DNA from: Gemmiger sp. An120
GTDB taxonomy: Bacteria > Bacillota > Clostridia > Oscillospirales > Ruminococcaceae
DNA: 64,000 bases
Assembly: GCF_002160955.1 (NCBI RefSeq)
Contig: NZ_NFLN01000005.1
Span: 117,143 to 181,142 of the forward strand
Direction of reading: 5' to 3'
A model generated the notes under the pieces. The model was not told the origin of the DNA and searched no databases. It saw nothing but the letters and a program-made list of their open reading frames with translations. The position numbers were made by a program, and so were the translations under genes. Below, in pieces: positions 16,961 to 25,516 of this stretch. Position 1 is the stretch's first letter. Each line of letters starts with the position of its first letter.

Positions 16961-18087
16961 CCAATCTTGTGGAATTTCCCGGCCTGGGGCTGGAACTTAC
17001 GATCAACCGGGTGGCGTTTACCATCGGGGATATGCCCATCTACTGGTACGGTGTGATCATTGCCGCCGGTCTGCTGCTGGCGGTGGCGTTCGGCATGCAC
17101 TACGCGCCGGACTTTGGCATCGACAAGGACCGGTTCATGGATGTGATCCTGATCGGCGGCGTGCTGGCCATCGTCTGCGCCCGGGCCTATTATGTGATCT
17201 TTGCTCCCTTTAAATATGAAAGCCTGTGGGACATGATCAACCTGCGGGACGGCGGCCTTGCCATCTACGGCGCGGTGATCGGCGCCGCGGTGTTCGGCGG
17301 GCTGGCCTGCCGCTGGCGGCATCTGCCCCTGCTGCGGGTGTTCGACGTGGTGGGCATGGGCTTTCTGATCGGACAGGGCATGGGCCGCTGGGGCAACTTC
17401 TTTAACCAGGAAGCCTTCGGCACCAACACCACCCTGCCCTGGGGCATGTACAGCGCCGCCACCCAGAGCTATCTGGAGCGCACCCAGGCTGAACTGGCCG
17501 CCCAGGGCGTGATGGTGGATCCCACCCTGCCGGTGCATCCCACCTTTTTGTACGAGAGCATCTGGTGCTTTGTGGGGTTGGCCCTGCTGTGGCGCCATAT
17601 GAAAAAGCGCCGCTTTGACGGCGAGCTGGCCCTGTGGTACGCTGCCTGGTACGGCGCGGGCCGGTTCTGGATCGAGGGCCTGCGCACCGACTCCCTGATG
17701 ACCCCCTTCTTCGGGCTGCGGGTCAGCCAGGTGGTGGCGCTGGTCAGCGTGGTGGTATCCCTGATCCTGCTGGTTGTGCTGCGCCGCCGGTTCGCCGGGC
17801 GGGAATACCGTATCCCGCTGGCGGTGGACCTGACCAAACAGGCTGCCTGGGCCCGCGCCTGGAAAGCCCATACCGGTGAAGAGTGGGTTCCCGCCGAAGC
17901 GGACAGCCTGCCCGCCTCGGCCAGCCACGCGGAGTTTGTGGCGGCCACCAAACAGATGAACGATCGGTTCGATCTGAGCCGCATCGAAGCGGCGGTAAAG
18001 GAGTGGCAGGCCGCCCAGGCCCCGGCCGAAGCCCCTGCCCCCGAAGAGCCGGAAGGAGAGCAGAGCGATGGCGGCACGGATCATTGA
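16957..18087 (+). CDS. lgt: Prolipoprotein diacylglyceryl transferase
   Basis: A 376-residue polytopic enzyme that attaches diacylglycerol from phosphatidylglycerol to the lipobox cysteine of prelipoproteins. Seen motifs are [13 protein letters not shown] near the N terminus, [12 protein letters not shown] near residue 110, the Lgt signature [13 protein letters not shown] near 143 and HPTFLYES near 190. A C-terminal cytoplasmic extension of about 95 residues (Ala/Glu/Pro-rich at the end) goes beyond the usual length of about 270. The ATG overlaps the yfmH stop; folD starts 20 bases before its stop. Confidence 0.94.
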   Translation: MTNLVEFPGLGLELTINRVAFTIGDMPIYWYGVIIAAGLLLAVAFGMHYAPDFGIDKDRFMDVILIGGVLAIVCARAYYVIFAPFKYESLWDMINLRDGGLAIYGAVIGAAVFGGLACRWRHLPLLRVFDVVGMGFLIGQGMGRWGNFFNQEAFGTNTTLPWGMYSAATQSYLERTQAELAAQGVMVDPTLPVHPTFLYESIWCFVGLALLWRHMKKRRFDGELALWYAAWYGAGRFWIEGLRTDSLMTPFFGLRVSQVVALVSVVVSLILLVVLRRRFAGREYRIPLAVDLTKQAAWARAWKAHTGEEWVPAEADSLPASASHAEFVAATKQMNDRFDLSRIEAAVKEWQAAQAPAEAPAPEEPEGEQSDGGTDH

Positions 18088-18916
18088 CGGCAAAACGCTG
18101 GCGGCCCAGGTGAAAGCCCGGGTGCGTGACGGCGTGGAAGACTGCAAGCGGCAGGGCGTGGAGCCCTGTCTGGCGGTGCTGCTGGTGGGGGACGACCCGG
18201 CCAGCGCGGTGTATGTGCGGGGCAAGGCCAGGGACTGTGAGGAATGCGGCATCCGCAGCCTGGTGGAGCGTCTGCCCGCCGACACCACCCAGGAAGCGCT
18301 GCTGGTCCGGCTGGCCCAGCTGGCCGCCGACGACAGCGTGCACGGTATTCTGGTGCAGCTGCCTCTGCCCGCCCATATCGACGAGCGGGCGGTGATCAAG
18401 GCCATCCCCCCGGAAAAGGATGTGGACGGCTTCACCCCGGTAAACGTGGGCCGCATGATGATCGGGGAGACGTGTTTCCTGCCCTGTACCCCCGCGGGCT
18501 GCATGGAGATGCTGGACGCCGCCGGGGTGGACCCGGCGGGCAAGCGGGCGGTGGTGATCGGCCGCAGCAACATCGTGGGCAAGCCTGCGGCCATGCTGCT
18601 GCTGGCCCGCAACGCCACCGTGACCATCTGCCACAGCCGCACAAAGAATCTGGCAAAGATCTGTGCTGAGGCCGACATCCTGGTGGCGGCGGTGGGCCGG
18701 CCCAAATTTGTCACCGTCGACATGATCAAGCCCGGTGCGGCGGTGATCGACGTGGGCATCAACCGGGACGAAAACGGCAAGCTGTGCGGTGACGTGGATT
18801 TTGCCGCCGCGGCCGAAAAGGCCGGCTGCATCACCCCGGTGCCCGGCGGCGTGGGGCTGATGACCCGGGCCATGCTCATGGTCAACACCCTGCAGGCGGC
18901 CCGCAACACCCTGTAA
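18068..18916 (+). CDS. folD: Methylenetetrahydrofolate dehydrogenase/cyclohydrolase
   Basis: A 282-residue bifunctional one-carbon enzyme converting 5,10-methylene-THF to 10-formyl-THF with NADP. Motifs are YVRGKAR with the catalytic Tyr/Lys pair near residue 50, ILVQLPLP near 97, [20 protein letters not shown] near 158 (dinucleotide loop) and TPVPGGVG near 257. It starts inside the end of lgt, so it is co-translated with it. A GC-rich hairpin follows. Together with the 5-formyl-THF cyclo-ligase at 35893 it covers part of folate interconversion. Confidence 0.96.
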   Translation: MAARIIDGKTLAAQVKARVRDGVEDCKRQGVEPCLAVLLVGDDPASAVYVRGKARDCEECGIRSLVERLPADTTQEALLVRLAQLAADDSVHGILVQLPLPAHIDERAVIKAIPPEKDVDGFTPVNVGRMMIGETCFLPCTPAGCMEMLDAAGVDPAGKRAVVIGRSNIVGKPAAMLLLARNATVTICHSRTKNLAKICAEADILVAAVGRPKFVTVDMIKPGAAVIDVGINRDENGKLCGDVDFAAAAEKAGCITPVPGGVGLMTRAMLMVNTLQAARNTL

Positions 18917-18926
18917 TTTTCCGCGG

Positions 18927-18956
18927 CAGGCCCGGCAGTACCGGGCCTGTTCGCTT
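18927..18956 (+). terminator. Intrinsic terminator after folD
   Basis: CAGGCCCGG (18927-18935) pairs with CCGGGCCTG (18941-18949) over a 5-base loop. A pyrimidine-rich but interrupted T-tract follows. Confidence 0.6.
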
Positions 18957-18975
18957 CTTTCAAGGAGGTACGCCT

Positions 18976-20415
18976 GTGAATTTGTCCGATAAGGCGCTGC
19001 GCCGTCTGACCCTGGCCGCGGCGGTGGTGTTCCTGGTGCTGGCTGCCGTGGGCTGCACCGGCCTGCTCTGGTACGATGAGCAGTTTTCCGCGGTGCTGGC
19101 CCGACACTCCTGGGGAGAACTGATCTCCCTCACCGCGCAGGATGTGCACCCGCCGCTCTACTACCTGATCCTGAAAGCCCTTTGCATGCTGCCGGACGCA
19201 CTTTGGCCGGGGCTGTATACCGTCTGCTGCCAGGTAGTCAGCCTGCTGGCCTATGCTGGTGCGCTGCTGGCGGCCGGGCTGTGGGGCGGGCGGCTGTTCG
19301 GCGCCCGCACCGGGCTGCTGGCGGTGGTCTGCCTGGGCTGTATGCCCTCGGTCATGGACTACGCCACGGAAGCCCGCATGTACAGCTGGGGCCTCTTGTT
19401 TGTTCTTCTGGGGGCGCTGTGCGCGGTGGAATGGCTGCATGCGCCCCGCCCGGTCTGGGTTGTGGGCACGGGGCTGTTTGCCGCGGCCAGCCTGTATACC
19501 CACTACTGGGCCGGGGCGGCAGCAGGTATGTGCCTGTTCTGCCTGGCTGTGCTGGCGCTCATCCGGCGTCAGCCGCGCCGCTGCGCCGGGCTGCTGGCCG
19601 CCGGCGTGGGGGCGCTGATTCTGTTTGCCCCCTGGGTGCCGGTTCTGCTGAACCAGATGGGCGGCACGGCCTCCGAGGGGGAAACAGTGCCCCTGTCGCT
19701 GTATCTGATCCGGGGCTATCTGGAATTTCTGTTTTCCAGCGGCTGGGGCCCGCTCACCCTGCTGAATCTGCTGGCAATCGCCGCGGGAGTGGCTGCTTTC
19801 GGGCTGCGGGGGCGGGCGGACGGCCCGGCTGCCGAAGGGTTTGCCCTGGCGGCGGCCGCCGGCCTGACCCTGCTGGTGGGGATGGCGGCCCAGCAGCTGC
19901 TGCATCCCACCCGGGTGATTTTCCAGGGGCGGTACCTGGTGCCGGCCCTGGGGCTGCTCTGGCTGGGGGTGGCGGCGCTCTGGGGCCGCTGCCTGCCCCG
20001 GGCGCTGGCGGCCGGCGTGCTGGTTGTCTGCCTGGCCTGCGGTGCGATGAATACGGCGGAGCTCTGGGCAGAAGCCGGGCAGGAACGTACCGAATATGCC
20101 CGTCTGACCCAGGCCCTGGCTGCGGTGGAGCCGGGGGAACCGGTGCTGGCGGATAATTATTATCGTGCGGCGTTCGCAGCCTGTTACCTGCCGGACAGCC
20201 CGATTGTCGGCCTGAGCGGGGAATGGGAATTCCGCATCCGGATGTTCGGCCTGCAGACAGAGGGGGAGGAGGACTGCCGCTGGCTGATCTGCGGAAGCTG
20301 GATACCGCAGGAAAAGCTGGATTCCATGGGGCTGACCCTGGCCGGAGAGGGAATATCCTTTACGGCCAAGGAAGACGAGTACCGCTTCCTGCCCCTGAAG
20401 TCGGCTCAGCCGTGA
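18976..20415 (+). CDS. GT39/PMT-like membrane glycosyltransferase
   Basis: A 479-residue polytopic protein of the GT-C type. The first outside loop has YDEQFS with an acidic pair and further on DVHPPLYYL, the usual signature of ArnT/PMT-like enzymes that use polyprenyl-phosphate sugars. About ten hydrophobic segments and a short soluble C-terminal domain follow. The start is GTG with AAGGAGG upstream. It stands alone between two terminators or promoters. The acceptor (protein, teichoic acid or glycolipid) cannot be judged. Confidence 0.78.
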   Translation: MNLSDKALRRLTLAAAVVFLVLAAVGCTGLLWYDEQFSAVLARHSWGELISLTAQDVHPPLYYLILKALCMLPDALWPGLYTVCCQVVSLLAYAGALLAAGLWGGRLFGARTGLLAVVCLGCMPSVMDYATEARMYSWGLLFVLLGALCAVEWLHAPRPVWVVGTGLFAAASLYTHYWAGAAAGMCLFCLAVLALIRRQPRRCAGLLAAGVGALILFAPWVPVLLNQMGGTASEGETVPLSLYLIRGYLEFLFSSGWGPLTLLNLLAIAAGVAAFGLRGRADGPAAEGFALAAAAGLTLLVGMAAQQLLHPTRVIFQGRYLVPALGLLWLGVAALWGRCLPRALAAGVLVVCLACGAMNTAELWAEAGQERTEYARLTQALAAVEPGEPVLADNYYRAAFAACYLPDSPIVGLSGEWEFRIRMFGLQTEGEEDCRWLICGSWIPQEKLDSMGLTLAGEGISFTAKEDEYRFLPLKSAQP

Positions 20416-20454
20416 CAAACCGCGCAAAACCGCGAAAAAATCCCGATTTTCCTC

Positions 20455-20483
20455 TTGCATTCGGGCGGGGCTTGTGGTATAGT
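20455..20483 (+). promoter_or_regulatory. Predicted sigma-A promoter of rplU-rpmA
   Basis: TTGCAT (20455-20460), 17 bases, TATAGT (20478-20483), giving a leader of about 80 bases before rplU. Confidence 0.65.
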
Positions 20484-20489
20484 ATTAAA

Positions 20490-20571
20490 GCCGCATGGTC
20501 TGGGCTGATGAAAAGTGGTGCCCCGCACCCGCCCTTGCACCAGCGAGTCTCAAAGAAATGAGGATACCAAC
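20490..20571 (+). promoter_or_regulatory. Probable ribosomal protein L21 leader
   Basis: The 5' untranslated region contains GGGCTGATGA, then GTGGTGCCCC, then CCCTTGCACCAGCGAG. It can fold TGGTG against CACCA. These blocks and their position match my memory of the Firmicutes L21 leader, an RNA thought to bind L21 for autoregulation. A covariance-model search (Rfam L21_leader) would decide. Confidence 0.5.
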
Positions 20572-20883
20572 ATGTACGCAGTTATCGTTACCGGTGGCAA
20601 ACAGTACCGTGTGCAGCAGGGCGACACCATCTTCGTGGAGAAGCTGGCTGTGGCTGAGGGCGAGACCGTCAACTTCGACCAGGTTCTGGTCGTGGGCGAG
20701 GAAGGCAGCGCCAAGGTGGGCGCTCCTGTCGTGGACGGCGCTTCTGTTGTGGGCAAGGTCATCAAGAACGGCAAGGGCAAGAAGCTGAACATCATCACCT
20801 ATCGCCCCAAGAAGGGCAGCGCCCGCCGTATGGGCCATCGTCAGCCCTACACCAAGGTGGAAATCACCGAGATCAAAGCCTAA
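20572..20883 (+). CDS. rplU: 50S ribosomal protein L21
   Basis: A 103-residue protein starting MYAVIVTGGKQYRVQQGD, the classic L21 N terminus, with the C-terminal RRMGHRQPYTKVEI. It binds 23S rRNA early in large-subunit assembly. Normal length. The rpmA gene follows after 18 bases with no gene between. Many Firmicutes have the L27-processing protease gene prp (ysxB) at that point. Confidence 0.97.
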   Translation: MYAVIVTGGKQYRVQQGDTIFVEKLAVAEGETVNFDQVLVVGEEGSAKVGAPVVDGASVVGKVIKNGKGKKLNIITYRPKKGSARRMGHRQPYTKVEITEIKA

Positions 20884-20901
20884 AGAAGGAGGAAATGCAC
20901 C

Positions 20902-21153
20902 ATGGCACATAAAAAAGGCGTAGGTTCTACTAAAAACGGCCGTGACTCCGAGTCCAAGCGTCTGGGCGTGAAGCGTGCCGACGGTCAGTTCGTCCTGGCC
21001 GGCAACATCCTGGTTCGTCAGCGCGGCACCCACATCCATCCGGGTGAGAACGTGGGCAAGGGCAGCGACGACACCCTGTTCGCTCTGGTGGACGGCAAGG
21101 TCAGCTTTGAGCGCATGGGCCGCGACCGCAAGAAGGTCAGCGTCAAGCAGTAA
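20902..21153 (+). CDS. rpmA: 50S ribosomal protein L27
   Basis: An 83-residue L27 starting [20 protein letters not shown]. Most Firmicutes L27 proteins carry an extra N-terminal peptide ending in FF-A that the Prp protease removes. Here the mature form begins directly at the initiator methionine, in keeping with the lack of prp next door. The N-terminal tail reaches the peptidyl transferase centre. AAGGAGG lies upstream of the ATG. Confidence 0.97.
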   Translation: MAHKKGVGSTKNGRDSESKRLGVKRADGQFVLAGNILVRQRGTHIHPGENVGKGSDDTLFALVDGKVSFERMGRDRKKVSVKQ

Positions 21154-21168
21154 TCACAAGCGGAAAGG

Positions 21169-21191
21169 CCGGGCGCTTTGCCCGGTCTTTT
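21169..21191 (+). terminator. Intrinsic terminator after rpmA
   Basis: CCGGGC (21169-21174) pairs with GCCCGG (21180-21185), followed by TCTTTTTT. The obg binding site begins right after, so part of the transcription may read through. Confidence 0.75.
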
Positions 21192-21215
21192 TTGTCGAAA
21201 GGAGGCGCATAGCCT

Positions 21216-22493
21216 GTGGCAAGCAATTTCGTGGACGTAGCCCGCATCGTCATCAAGGCCGGCAAGGGCGGTGACGGCGCGGTAAGTTTTCACCGGGAAA
21301 AATTCGTGGCGGCCGGCGGGCCGGACGGCGGCGACGGCGGCCGCGGCGGCAACGTGGTCTTTGTGGCGGACGACAACCTGTCCACCCTGATGGACTTCCG
21401 CTATAAGCGCAAGTACGCCGCCGCGCCGGGCGAGAACGGTTCCGGCAGCCGATGCACCGGCAAAAACGCCCCCGACCTGGTGATCCGGGTGCCCCGCGGC
21501 ACCGTGATCCGGGACGCGGCCAGCGGCCTGGTCATGGCCGACATCTCCGGCGACGAGCCGGTGGTGGTGGCCCGGGGCGGCAAGGGCGGCTGGGGCAACA
21601 CCCATTTCGCCAGCCCCACCCGTCAGATCCCACGTTTCGCCAAACCCGGCCTGCCCGGGGAGGAGTTCGAGGTCCGGCTGGAGCTCAAACTCATCGCCGA
21701 CGTGGGCCTGATCGGCTTCCCCAACGTGGGCAAGTCTACCCTGATCTCGGCCATCAGCGCCGCCAAACCCAAGATCGCCAACTACCATTTCACCACCCTG
21801 ACCCCGGTGCTGGGCGTGGTGCGGGTGGGGCCGGAGGCCAGCTTTGTGGCCGCCGACATCCCCGGCCTGATCGAGGGTGCCAGCGAGGGCGTGGGCCTGG
21901 GCCATGATTTCCTGCGCCATGTGGAGCGCTGCCGTCTGCTGCTGCATGTGGTGGACGTGTCCGGCTGCGAGGGGCGCGACCCGAAAGAGGATTTCGAGCG
22001 CATCAACCAGGAACTGGTGAACTTCAGCGCCGAGCTGGCCCAGCGGCCCCAGATCGTGCTGGGCAACAAGTGCGACATCGCCACGCCCGAGCAGGTGGCG
22101 GAGTTCCGCGCCTATATCGAGGGCCAGGGCCTGGTGTTCCTGCCCATCTCCGCCGCCACCCGGCAGGGGCTGGACGGGCTGCCCGGCCTGGTGTACGGGC
22201 GGCTGAAGGATCTGCCGCCGGTGCAGGTCTACGAGCCGGAGTTTGTCCGGGATACCACCCCCGCCGATCCCCGCGCCTTTACCGTGGAGCAGGAGGACGA
22301 GCACGTCTGGCGGGTGGACGCCCCCTGGCTGGAGCGCATCCTGGAGGGCAGCGACGTGGAGGACTACGAGAGCCTGCAGTATTTCCAGCGGCAGCTGGGC
22401 GAGAGCGGTGTGCTGGATGAACTGGTGCGCCGCGGCGTGCAGGAGGACGATACCATCAAGATCGGGGAGTTTGAGTTCGACTATGTATTCTGA
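21216..22493 (+). CDS. obgE: Obg-family GTPase
   Basis: A 425-residue ribosome-associated GTPase. The glycine-rich Obg fold (residues 1-158) is followed by the G domain with GFPNVGKST near 167, DIPGLIEGA near 213 and GNKCD. The C-terminal OCT domain (about residues 350-425) has the ERILEGSDVEDYESL region found in Gram-positive Obg. The start is GTG after AAAGGAGG. It couples 50S assembly to growth and stress control. It overlaps the mini-RNase III gene by 11 bases. Confidence 0.96.
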   Translation: MASNFVDVARIVIKAGKGGDGAVSFHREKFVAAGGPDGGDGGRGGNVVFVADDNLSTLMDFRYKRKYAAAPGENGSGSRCTGKNAPDLVIRVPRGTVIRDAASGLVMADISGDEPVVVARGGKGGWGNTHFASPTRQIPRFAKPGLPGEEFEVRLELKLIADVGLIGFPNVGKSTLISAISAAKPKIANYHFTTLTPVLGVVRVGPEASFVAADIPGLIEGASEGVGLGHDFLRHVERCRLLLHVVDVSGCEGRDPKEDFERINQELVNFSAELAQRPQIVLGNKCDIATPEQVAEFRAYIEGQGLVFLPISAATRQGLDGLPGLVYGRLKDLPPVQVYEPEFVRDTTPADPRAFTVEQEDEHVWRVDAPWLERILEGSDVEDYESLQYFQRQLGESGVLDELVRRGVQEDDTIKIGEFEFDYVF

Positions 22494-22920
22494 TCAGCAG
22501 GCCAACGCCGGGCTGTTTGCGCCCGGTGACGGGGTGGATATCCACGAGCAGTCCCCTTTGAACCTGGCCTTTGTGGGGGACGGCGTGTGGGAACTGCTGG
22601 TGCGCCAGCGCCTGGTGGAGCGCACCCGCCTGCAGCCCGGGCGGCTGCACAGCGAGGCGGTGAAATATGTCTCCGCCAAGGCCCAGTTCCAGGCGCTTGC
22701 CCGGCTGGAACCCCTGCTGACCGAGCAGGAGCAGGCGGTGGTGCGCCGGGGCAAAAACACCAGCAAGGCCACCGTGGCCAAGCACGCCACCCCGGAGGAA
22801 TACCGTGCCTCCACCGGTTTTGAAGCCCTGCTGGGCTGGCTGTTCCTGCAGGGGCGCGGCGAGCGTATCCGGGAACTGTTCGAGACCGTCTGGCAGGCGG
22901 GCGAGGCGGAAAAGGAATGA
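22483..22920 (+). CDS. mrnC: Mini-ribonuclease III
   Basis: A 145-residue RNase III-like protein without the double-stranded RNA-binding domain. In Bacillus, MrnC matures 23S rRNA. Motifs are LAFVGDGVWELLVRQ with catalytic Asp/Glu, LHSEAVKYVSAKAQ, RRGKNTSK and TGFEALLGWLFLQG. The start ATG lies inside the 3' end of obg. The open frame extends further upstream inside obg, but homology to MrnC begins here. The link with obg puts two ribosome-maturation factors in one transcript. Confidence 0.92.
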   Translation: MYSDQQANAGLFAPGDGVDIHEQSPLNLAFVGDGVWELLVRQRLVERTRLQPGRLHSEAVKYVSAKAQFQALARLEPLLTEQEQAVVRRGKNTSKATVAKHATPEEYRASTGFEALLGWLFLQGRGERIRELFETVWQAGEAEKE

Positions 22921-22948
22921 TTCCCTCCGCCGCTTTTTCCAAAAAACG

Positions 22949-23005
22949 CAGCGCCCGCGATCGGACCGGTCCTCTCTGACCGATGCTGTCCGATCGCGGG
23001 CGCTG
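22949..23005 (-). terminator. Long perfect-stem terminator of the 23024 gene
   Basis: An 18-bp perfect stem: arm 22949-22966 (begins CAGCGCCCGC) pairs with arm 22988-23005. On the reverse strand the stem is followed by CGTTTTTTGG. The forward strand lacks a T-run, so this belongs to the small reverse-strand gene. Confidence 0.7.
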
Positions 23006-23023
23006 CTGTCGTTGATGAGAAGC

Positions 23024-23191
23024 TTACTTGTCGCGGCCGCAGCCCGTGCTGCGGGTGTTCATGCCGTTGGTGCTGCCGGTGGTCTTGTTGGTGCTGCGGG
23101 TACCGGTGCGGTTTTCGCCGTAGGATTCCTTCGGGTTCTGGCTGTTCTGGCTGGATTTCTGAGAATTGGCGCTGGTCTTGCGATTGTCCAT
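23024..23191 (-). CDS. Small Asn/Ser/Thr-rich hypothetical protein, 55 aa
   Basis: A short hydrophilic protein starting MDNRKTSANSQKSSQNSQ. It is rich in Asn, Ser, Thr, Gln and Gly and ends in CGRDK, with no hydrophobic segment. It looks disordered. GAAAGGAGAAACAAC precedes the ATG, and a strong terminator follows its stop, which supports expression. No family is recognised. Small Asn/Ser-rich proteins in Clostridia are sometimes spore or stress proteins, but nothing here proves that. Confidence 0.55.
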   Translation of the reverse strand: MDNRKTSANSQKSSQNSQNPKESYGENRTGTRSTNKTTGSTNGMNTRSTGCGRDK

Positions 23192-23286
23192 TGTTGTTTC
23201 TCCTTTCAGGCGGGCGCTCGGTGCGGCCCGTCTGAGGATAGTGTTGCCCCCAAACGGGCGGATATGCAAAAGGAAGGTGGTTTTTT

Positions 23287-24669
23287 CTGGCAGGCGAGTA
23301 CTTCTATGAACGGGAGCGGGCGCTGCTTGGTTCCCGGTTTGATGCGCTTCTCACCCCCGCCGCCGATCAGGCGGCCCGCGGGGTTACGGTCAACACCCTG
23401 CGGTGCACGACACAGCGGTTTGCCGCCGGATGCGGGCTGCCGCTGCGGCCCTCGCCCTTCTGCCCGGCCAGCTATTTTGTGGATCTGCCGGACTTCCATC
23501 CCGGGCGCCATCCCTATCACCACGCCGGGGCTTTTTATTCCCAGGAGCCCAGCGCCGCCGCCCCCGCGGCCCTGCTGGATGTGCAGCCCGGCATGAAGGT
23601 GCTGGATACCTGCGCCGCCCCCGGCGGCAAGAGCAGCCAGCTGGCCGCCGCCCTGCAGGGGCAGGGGCTGCTGGTCTGCAACGAGTATGAAGCGGGCCGG
23701 GCCTCCATCCTGCGGGGCAACCTGGAACGGATGGGCGTGTCCAACGCGGTGGTTACCAACGAGGACACCGCCCGCCTGGCTGAGGCGTTTCCCGCCTTTT
23801 TCGACCGGGTGCTGGTGGATGCCCCCTGTTCCGGCGAGGGGATGTTCCGCAAGGAGCCCCAGGCCCTGACCCAGCACAGCGAGGCGCTGGTACGCCAGTG
23901 CGCCGCTTTGGGGGCGCAGATTCTGGAAAACGCCGCCCGGATGCTGGCCCCCGGCGGGCTGCTGGTCTACTCCACCTGCACCTTTGCCCCGGAGGAGGAC
24001 GAGGGCCAGGTGGCCGCGTTCCTGGCCCGCCATCCGGACTTTGCGCTGGAAAGCTGCGGCGAAGCCTTTGGCAGCCCCGGCGAGGAAAACCGCACCGGCG
24101 GGCTGCCGCTGGATGTGAGCAAGGTGCGCCGCATCTGGCCAAGCCAGGGGGGCGAGGGCCATTTCATGGCCCGGCTGCGCCGCCTGGACGGGCCGGAAAC
24201 CGCCCCGGTGCGCCCGGCAAAATCTGCTCCGATCTGTAAAGAATGGAGCGTTTTCGCCAAAGAGTATTTTTTGGAGCTGGCCGACCGCCCGGCAGTGCTG
24301 CGGGGGGACAAGCTGTTTCTGCTCCCCGCCGTGCCGATGCCCGCCGCGGCCCAGAAGCTGCGCATCCTGCGGGCCGGGGTGCTGGCGGGCACGGTGCGCA
24401 AGGGCCGGTTTGAACCGGAACATCATCTGTTCACCGCCTTTGGCACCCTGTGCAAAAACCAGCTGAATCTGCCGCTGGCGGACGAGCGGGTGCAAGCCTA
24501 CCTGCAGGGGCATCCCATCCCTGCGCCCGAAGCCGGGAACGGCTGGTGCGCGGTTCTGGTGGACGGCTACCCCCTGGGCGGGGCCAAGGTGAGCAGCCAA
24601 ACCGCAAAAAACCACTATCCAAAAGGTTTGAGGCTGCTGGGAGCGGTTGAAATCGGCTCCGGGCTGTGA
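23287..24669 (+). CDS. Nol1/Nop2/Sun-family RNA (cytosine-C5) methyltransferase, probable CTG start
   Basis: A SAM-dependent rRNA m5C methyltransferase of the RsmF/YebU type. SAM-binding motif DTCAAPGGKSSQL is near residue 112. The catalytic cysteines are in VDAPCSGEGMF and YSTCTF. The C-terminal part (from about 300) resembles the PUA-like RNA-binding module. Family homology, including the VNTL motif (about residue 38), runs back to 23287. No ATG, GTG or TTG occurs in frame between the stop at 23239 and GTG 23479. AAGGAAGG (23270-23277) lies 9 bases before CTG 23287, so CTG is the most likely start. A missing base in the T-run at 23281-23286 is the alternative. Confidence 0.82.
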   Translation: MAGEYFYERERALLGSRFDALLTPAADQAARGVTVNTLRCTTQRFAAGCGLPLRPSPFCPASYFVDLPDFHPGRHPYHHAGAFYSQEPSAAAPAALLDVQPGMKVLDTCAAPGGKSSQLAAALQGQGLLVCNEYEAGRASILRGNLERMGVSNAVVTNEDTARLAEAFPAFFDRVLVDAPCSGEGMFRKEPQALTQHSEALVRQCAALGAQILENAARMLAPGGLLVYSTCTFAPEEDEGQVAAFLARHPDFALESCGEAFGSPGEENRTGGLPLDVSKVRRIWPSQGGEGHFMARLRRLDGPETAPVRPAKSAPICKEWSVFAKEYFLELADRPAVLRGDKLFLLPAVPMPAAAQKLRILRAGVLAGTVRKGRFEPEHHLFTAFGTLCKNQLNLPLADERVQAYLQGHPIPAPEAGNGWCAVLVDGYPLGGAKVSSQTAKNHYPKGLRLLGAVEIGSGL

Positions 24670-24675
24670 TACACT
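24647..24675 (+). promoter_or_regulatory. Predicted sigma-A promoter of yebC
   Basis: TTGAAA (24647-24652), 17 bases, TACACT (24670-24675). The -35 box lies inside the end of the methyltransferase gene; the leader is about 70 bases. Confidence 0.55.
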
Positions 24676-24749
24676 ATATTAGTTAAGACACTATTGGCAG
24701 GCATGCCTGCCCAGAACGCCCCACGGGGCAGATAAACAGGAGGATTTCC

Positions 24750-25487
24750 ATGTCGGGACACAGCAAATGGAATAACATCAAGCGTAAGAAGGAAAAGACC
24801 GACGGCCAGAAGGCCAAGGTTTTCACCAAGGTAGGCCGCGAGATCTCGGTGGCCGTGCGTGAGGGCGGCGGCGACCCCAACTCCAACGGCAAGCTGCGCG
24901 ACCTGATCGCCAAGGCCAAGAGCCTGAACGTGCCCAACGACAACATCCAGCGCATCATCAAGAAGGCTGAGGGCGGCGAGAAAGACAACTACGAGCCCAT
25001 CACCTACGAAGGCTACGGCCCCTGCGGCATCGCCATGATGGTGGAAACCCTGACCGACAACCGCAACCGCACCGCGGCCAACCTGCGCCACTACTTTGAC
25101 AAGTTCGGCGGCAACCTGGGCAACATGGGCTGCGTGTCCTTCATGTTCACCCAGAAGGGCGTGATTGTGCTGGACGGCGAGGGTCTGGACGAGGAAAAGA
25201 CCATGGAAGACTGCTTCGACGCCGGCGCCGAGGATTTCGACATGGGCGACGACGTGGTGGAAGTGACCTGCGCGCCGGACGATTTCAGCACCGTGCGTCA
25301 GGCTCTGGAGGACAAGGGCTACAGCTTTATTTCCGCCGAGGTGGAGATGGTGCCCTCCACCTACAGCGCCATCACCGACGAGGACAACCAGAAGCTGATG
25401 GCCAAGCTGCTGGACGCCCTGGAAGAGGACGACGACGTGCAGAACGTCTGGCATAACCTGGAGAACGAGGAAGATCTGGACCGCTGA
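24750..25487 (+). CDS. yebC: YebC/PmpR-family regulator or ribosome-rescue factor
   Basis: A 245-residue protein of the YebC family starting MSGHSKWNNIKRKKEKTDGQK, the family hallmark, with GPCGIAMMVE near residue 91. Members were described as DNA-binding regulators. More recent work ties some YebC proteins to translation of proline stretches, which would fit with EF-P in this window. AGGAGG precedes the ATG. It is followed after 29 bases by the pseudokinase gene. Confidence 0.92.
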   Translation: MSGHSKWNNIKRKKEKTDGQKAKVFTKVGREISVAVREGGGDPNSNGKLRDLIAKAKSLNVPNDNIQRIIKKAEGGEKDNYEPITYEGYGPCGIAMMVETLTDNRNRTAANLRHYFDKFGGNLGNMGCVSFMFTQKGVIVLDGEGLDEEKTMEDCFDAGAEDFDMGDDVVEVTCAPDDFSTVRQALEDKGYSFISAEVEMVPSTYSAITDEDNQKLMAKLLDALEEDDDVQNVWHNLENEEDLDR

Positions 25488-25516
25488 TCGCGTCCAACCA
25501 CAAAGGAGGGTTGCCT

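Noticed and set aside
16354..20460. Very long open frame on the reverse strand across yfmH, lgt, folD and the GT39-like gene
   Set aside because: It is antisense to four well-recognised genes, its product is low-complexity (Gln, His, Arg, Pro), and GC-rich codon usage creates such frames.
23264..23596. ATG 23264 frame as start of the RNA methyltransferase
   Set aside because: It is in a different frame from the conserved protein and lacks a ribosome binding site. It would need a frameshift at the T-run.
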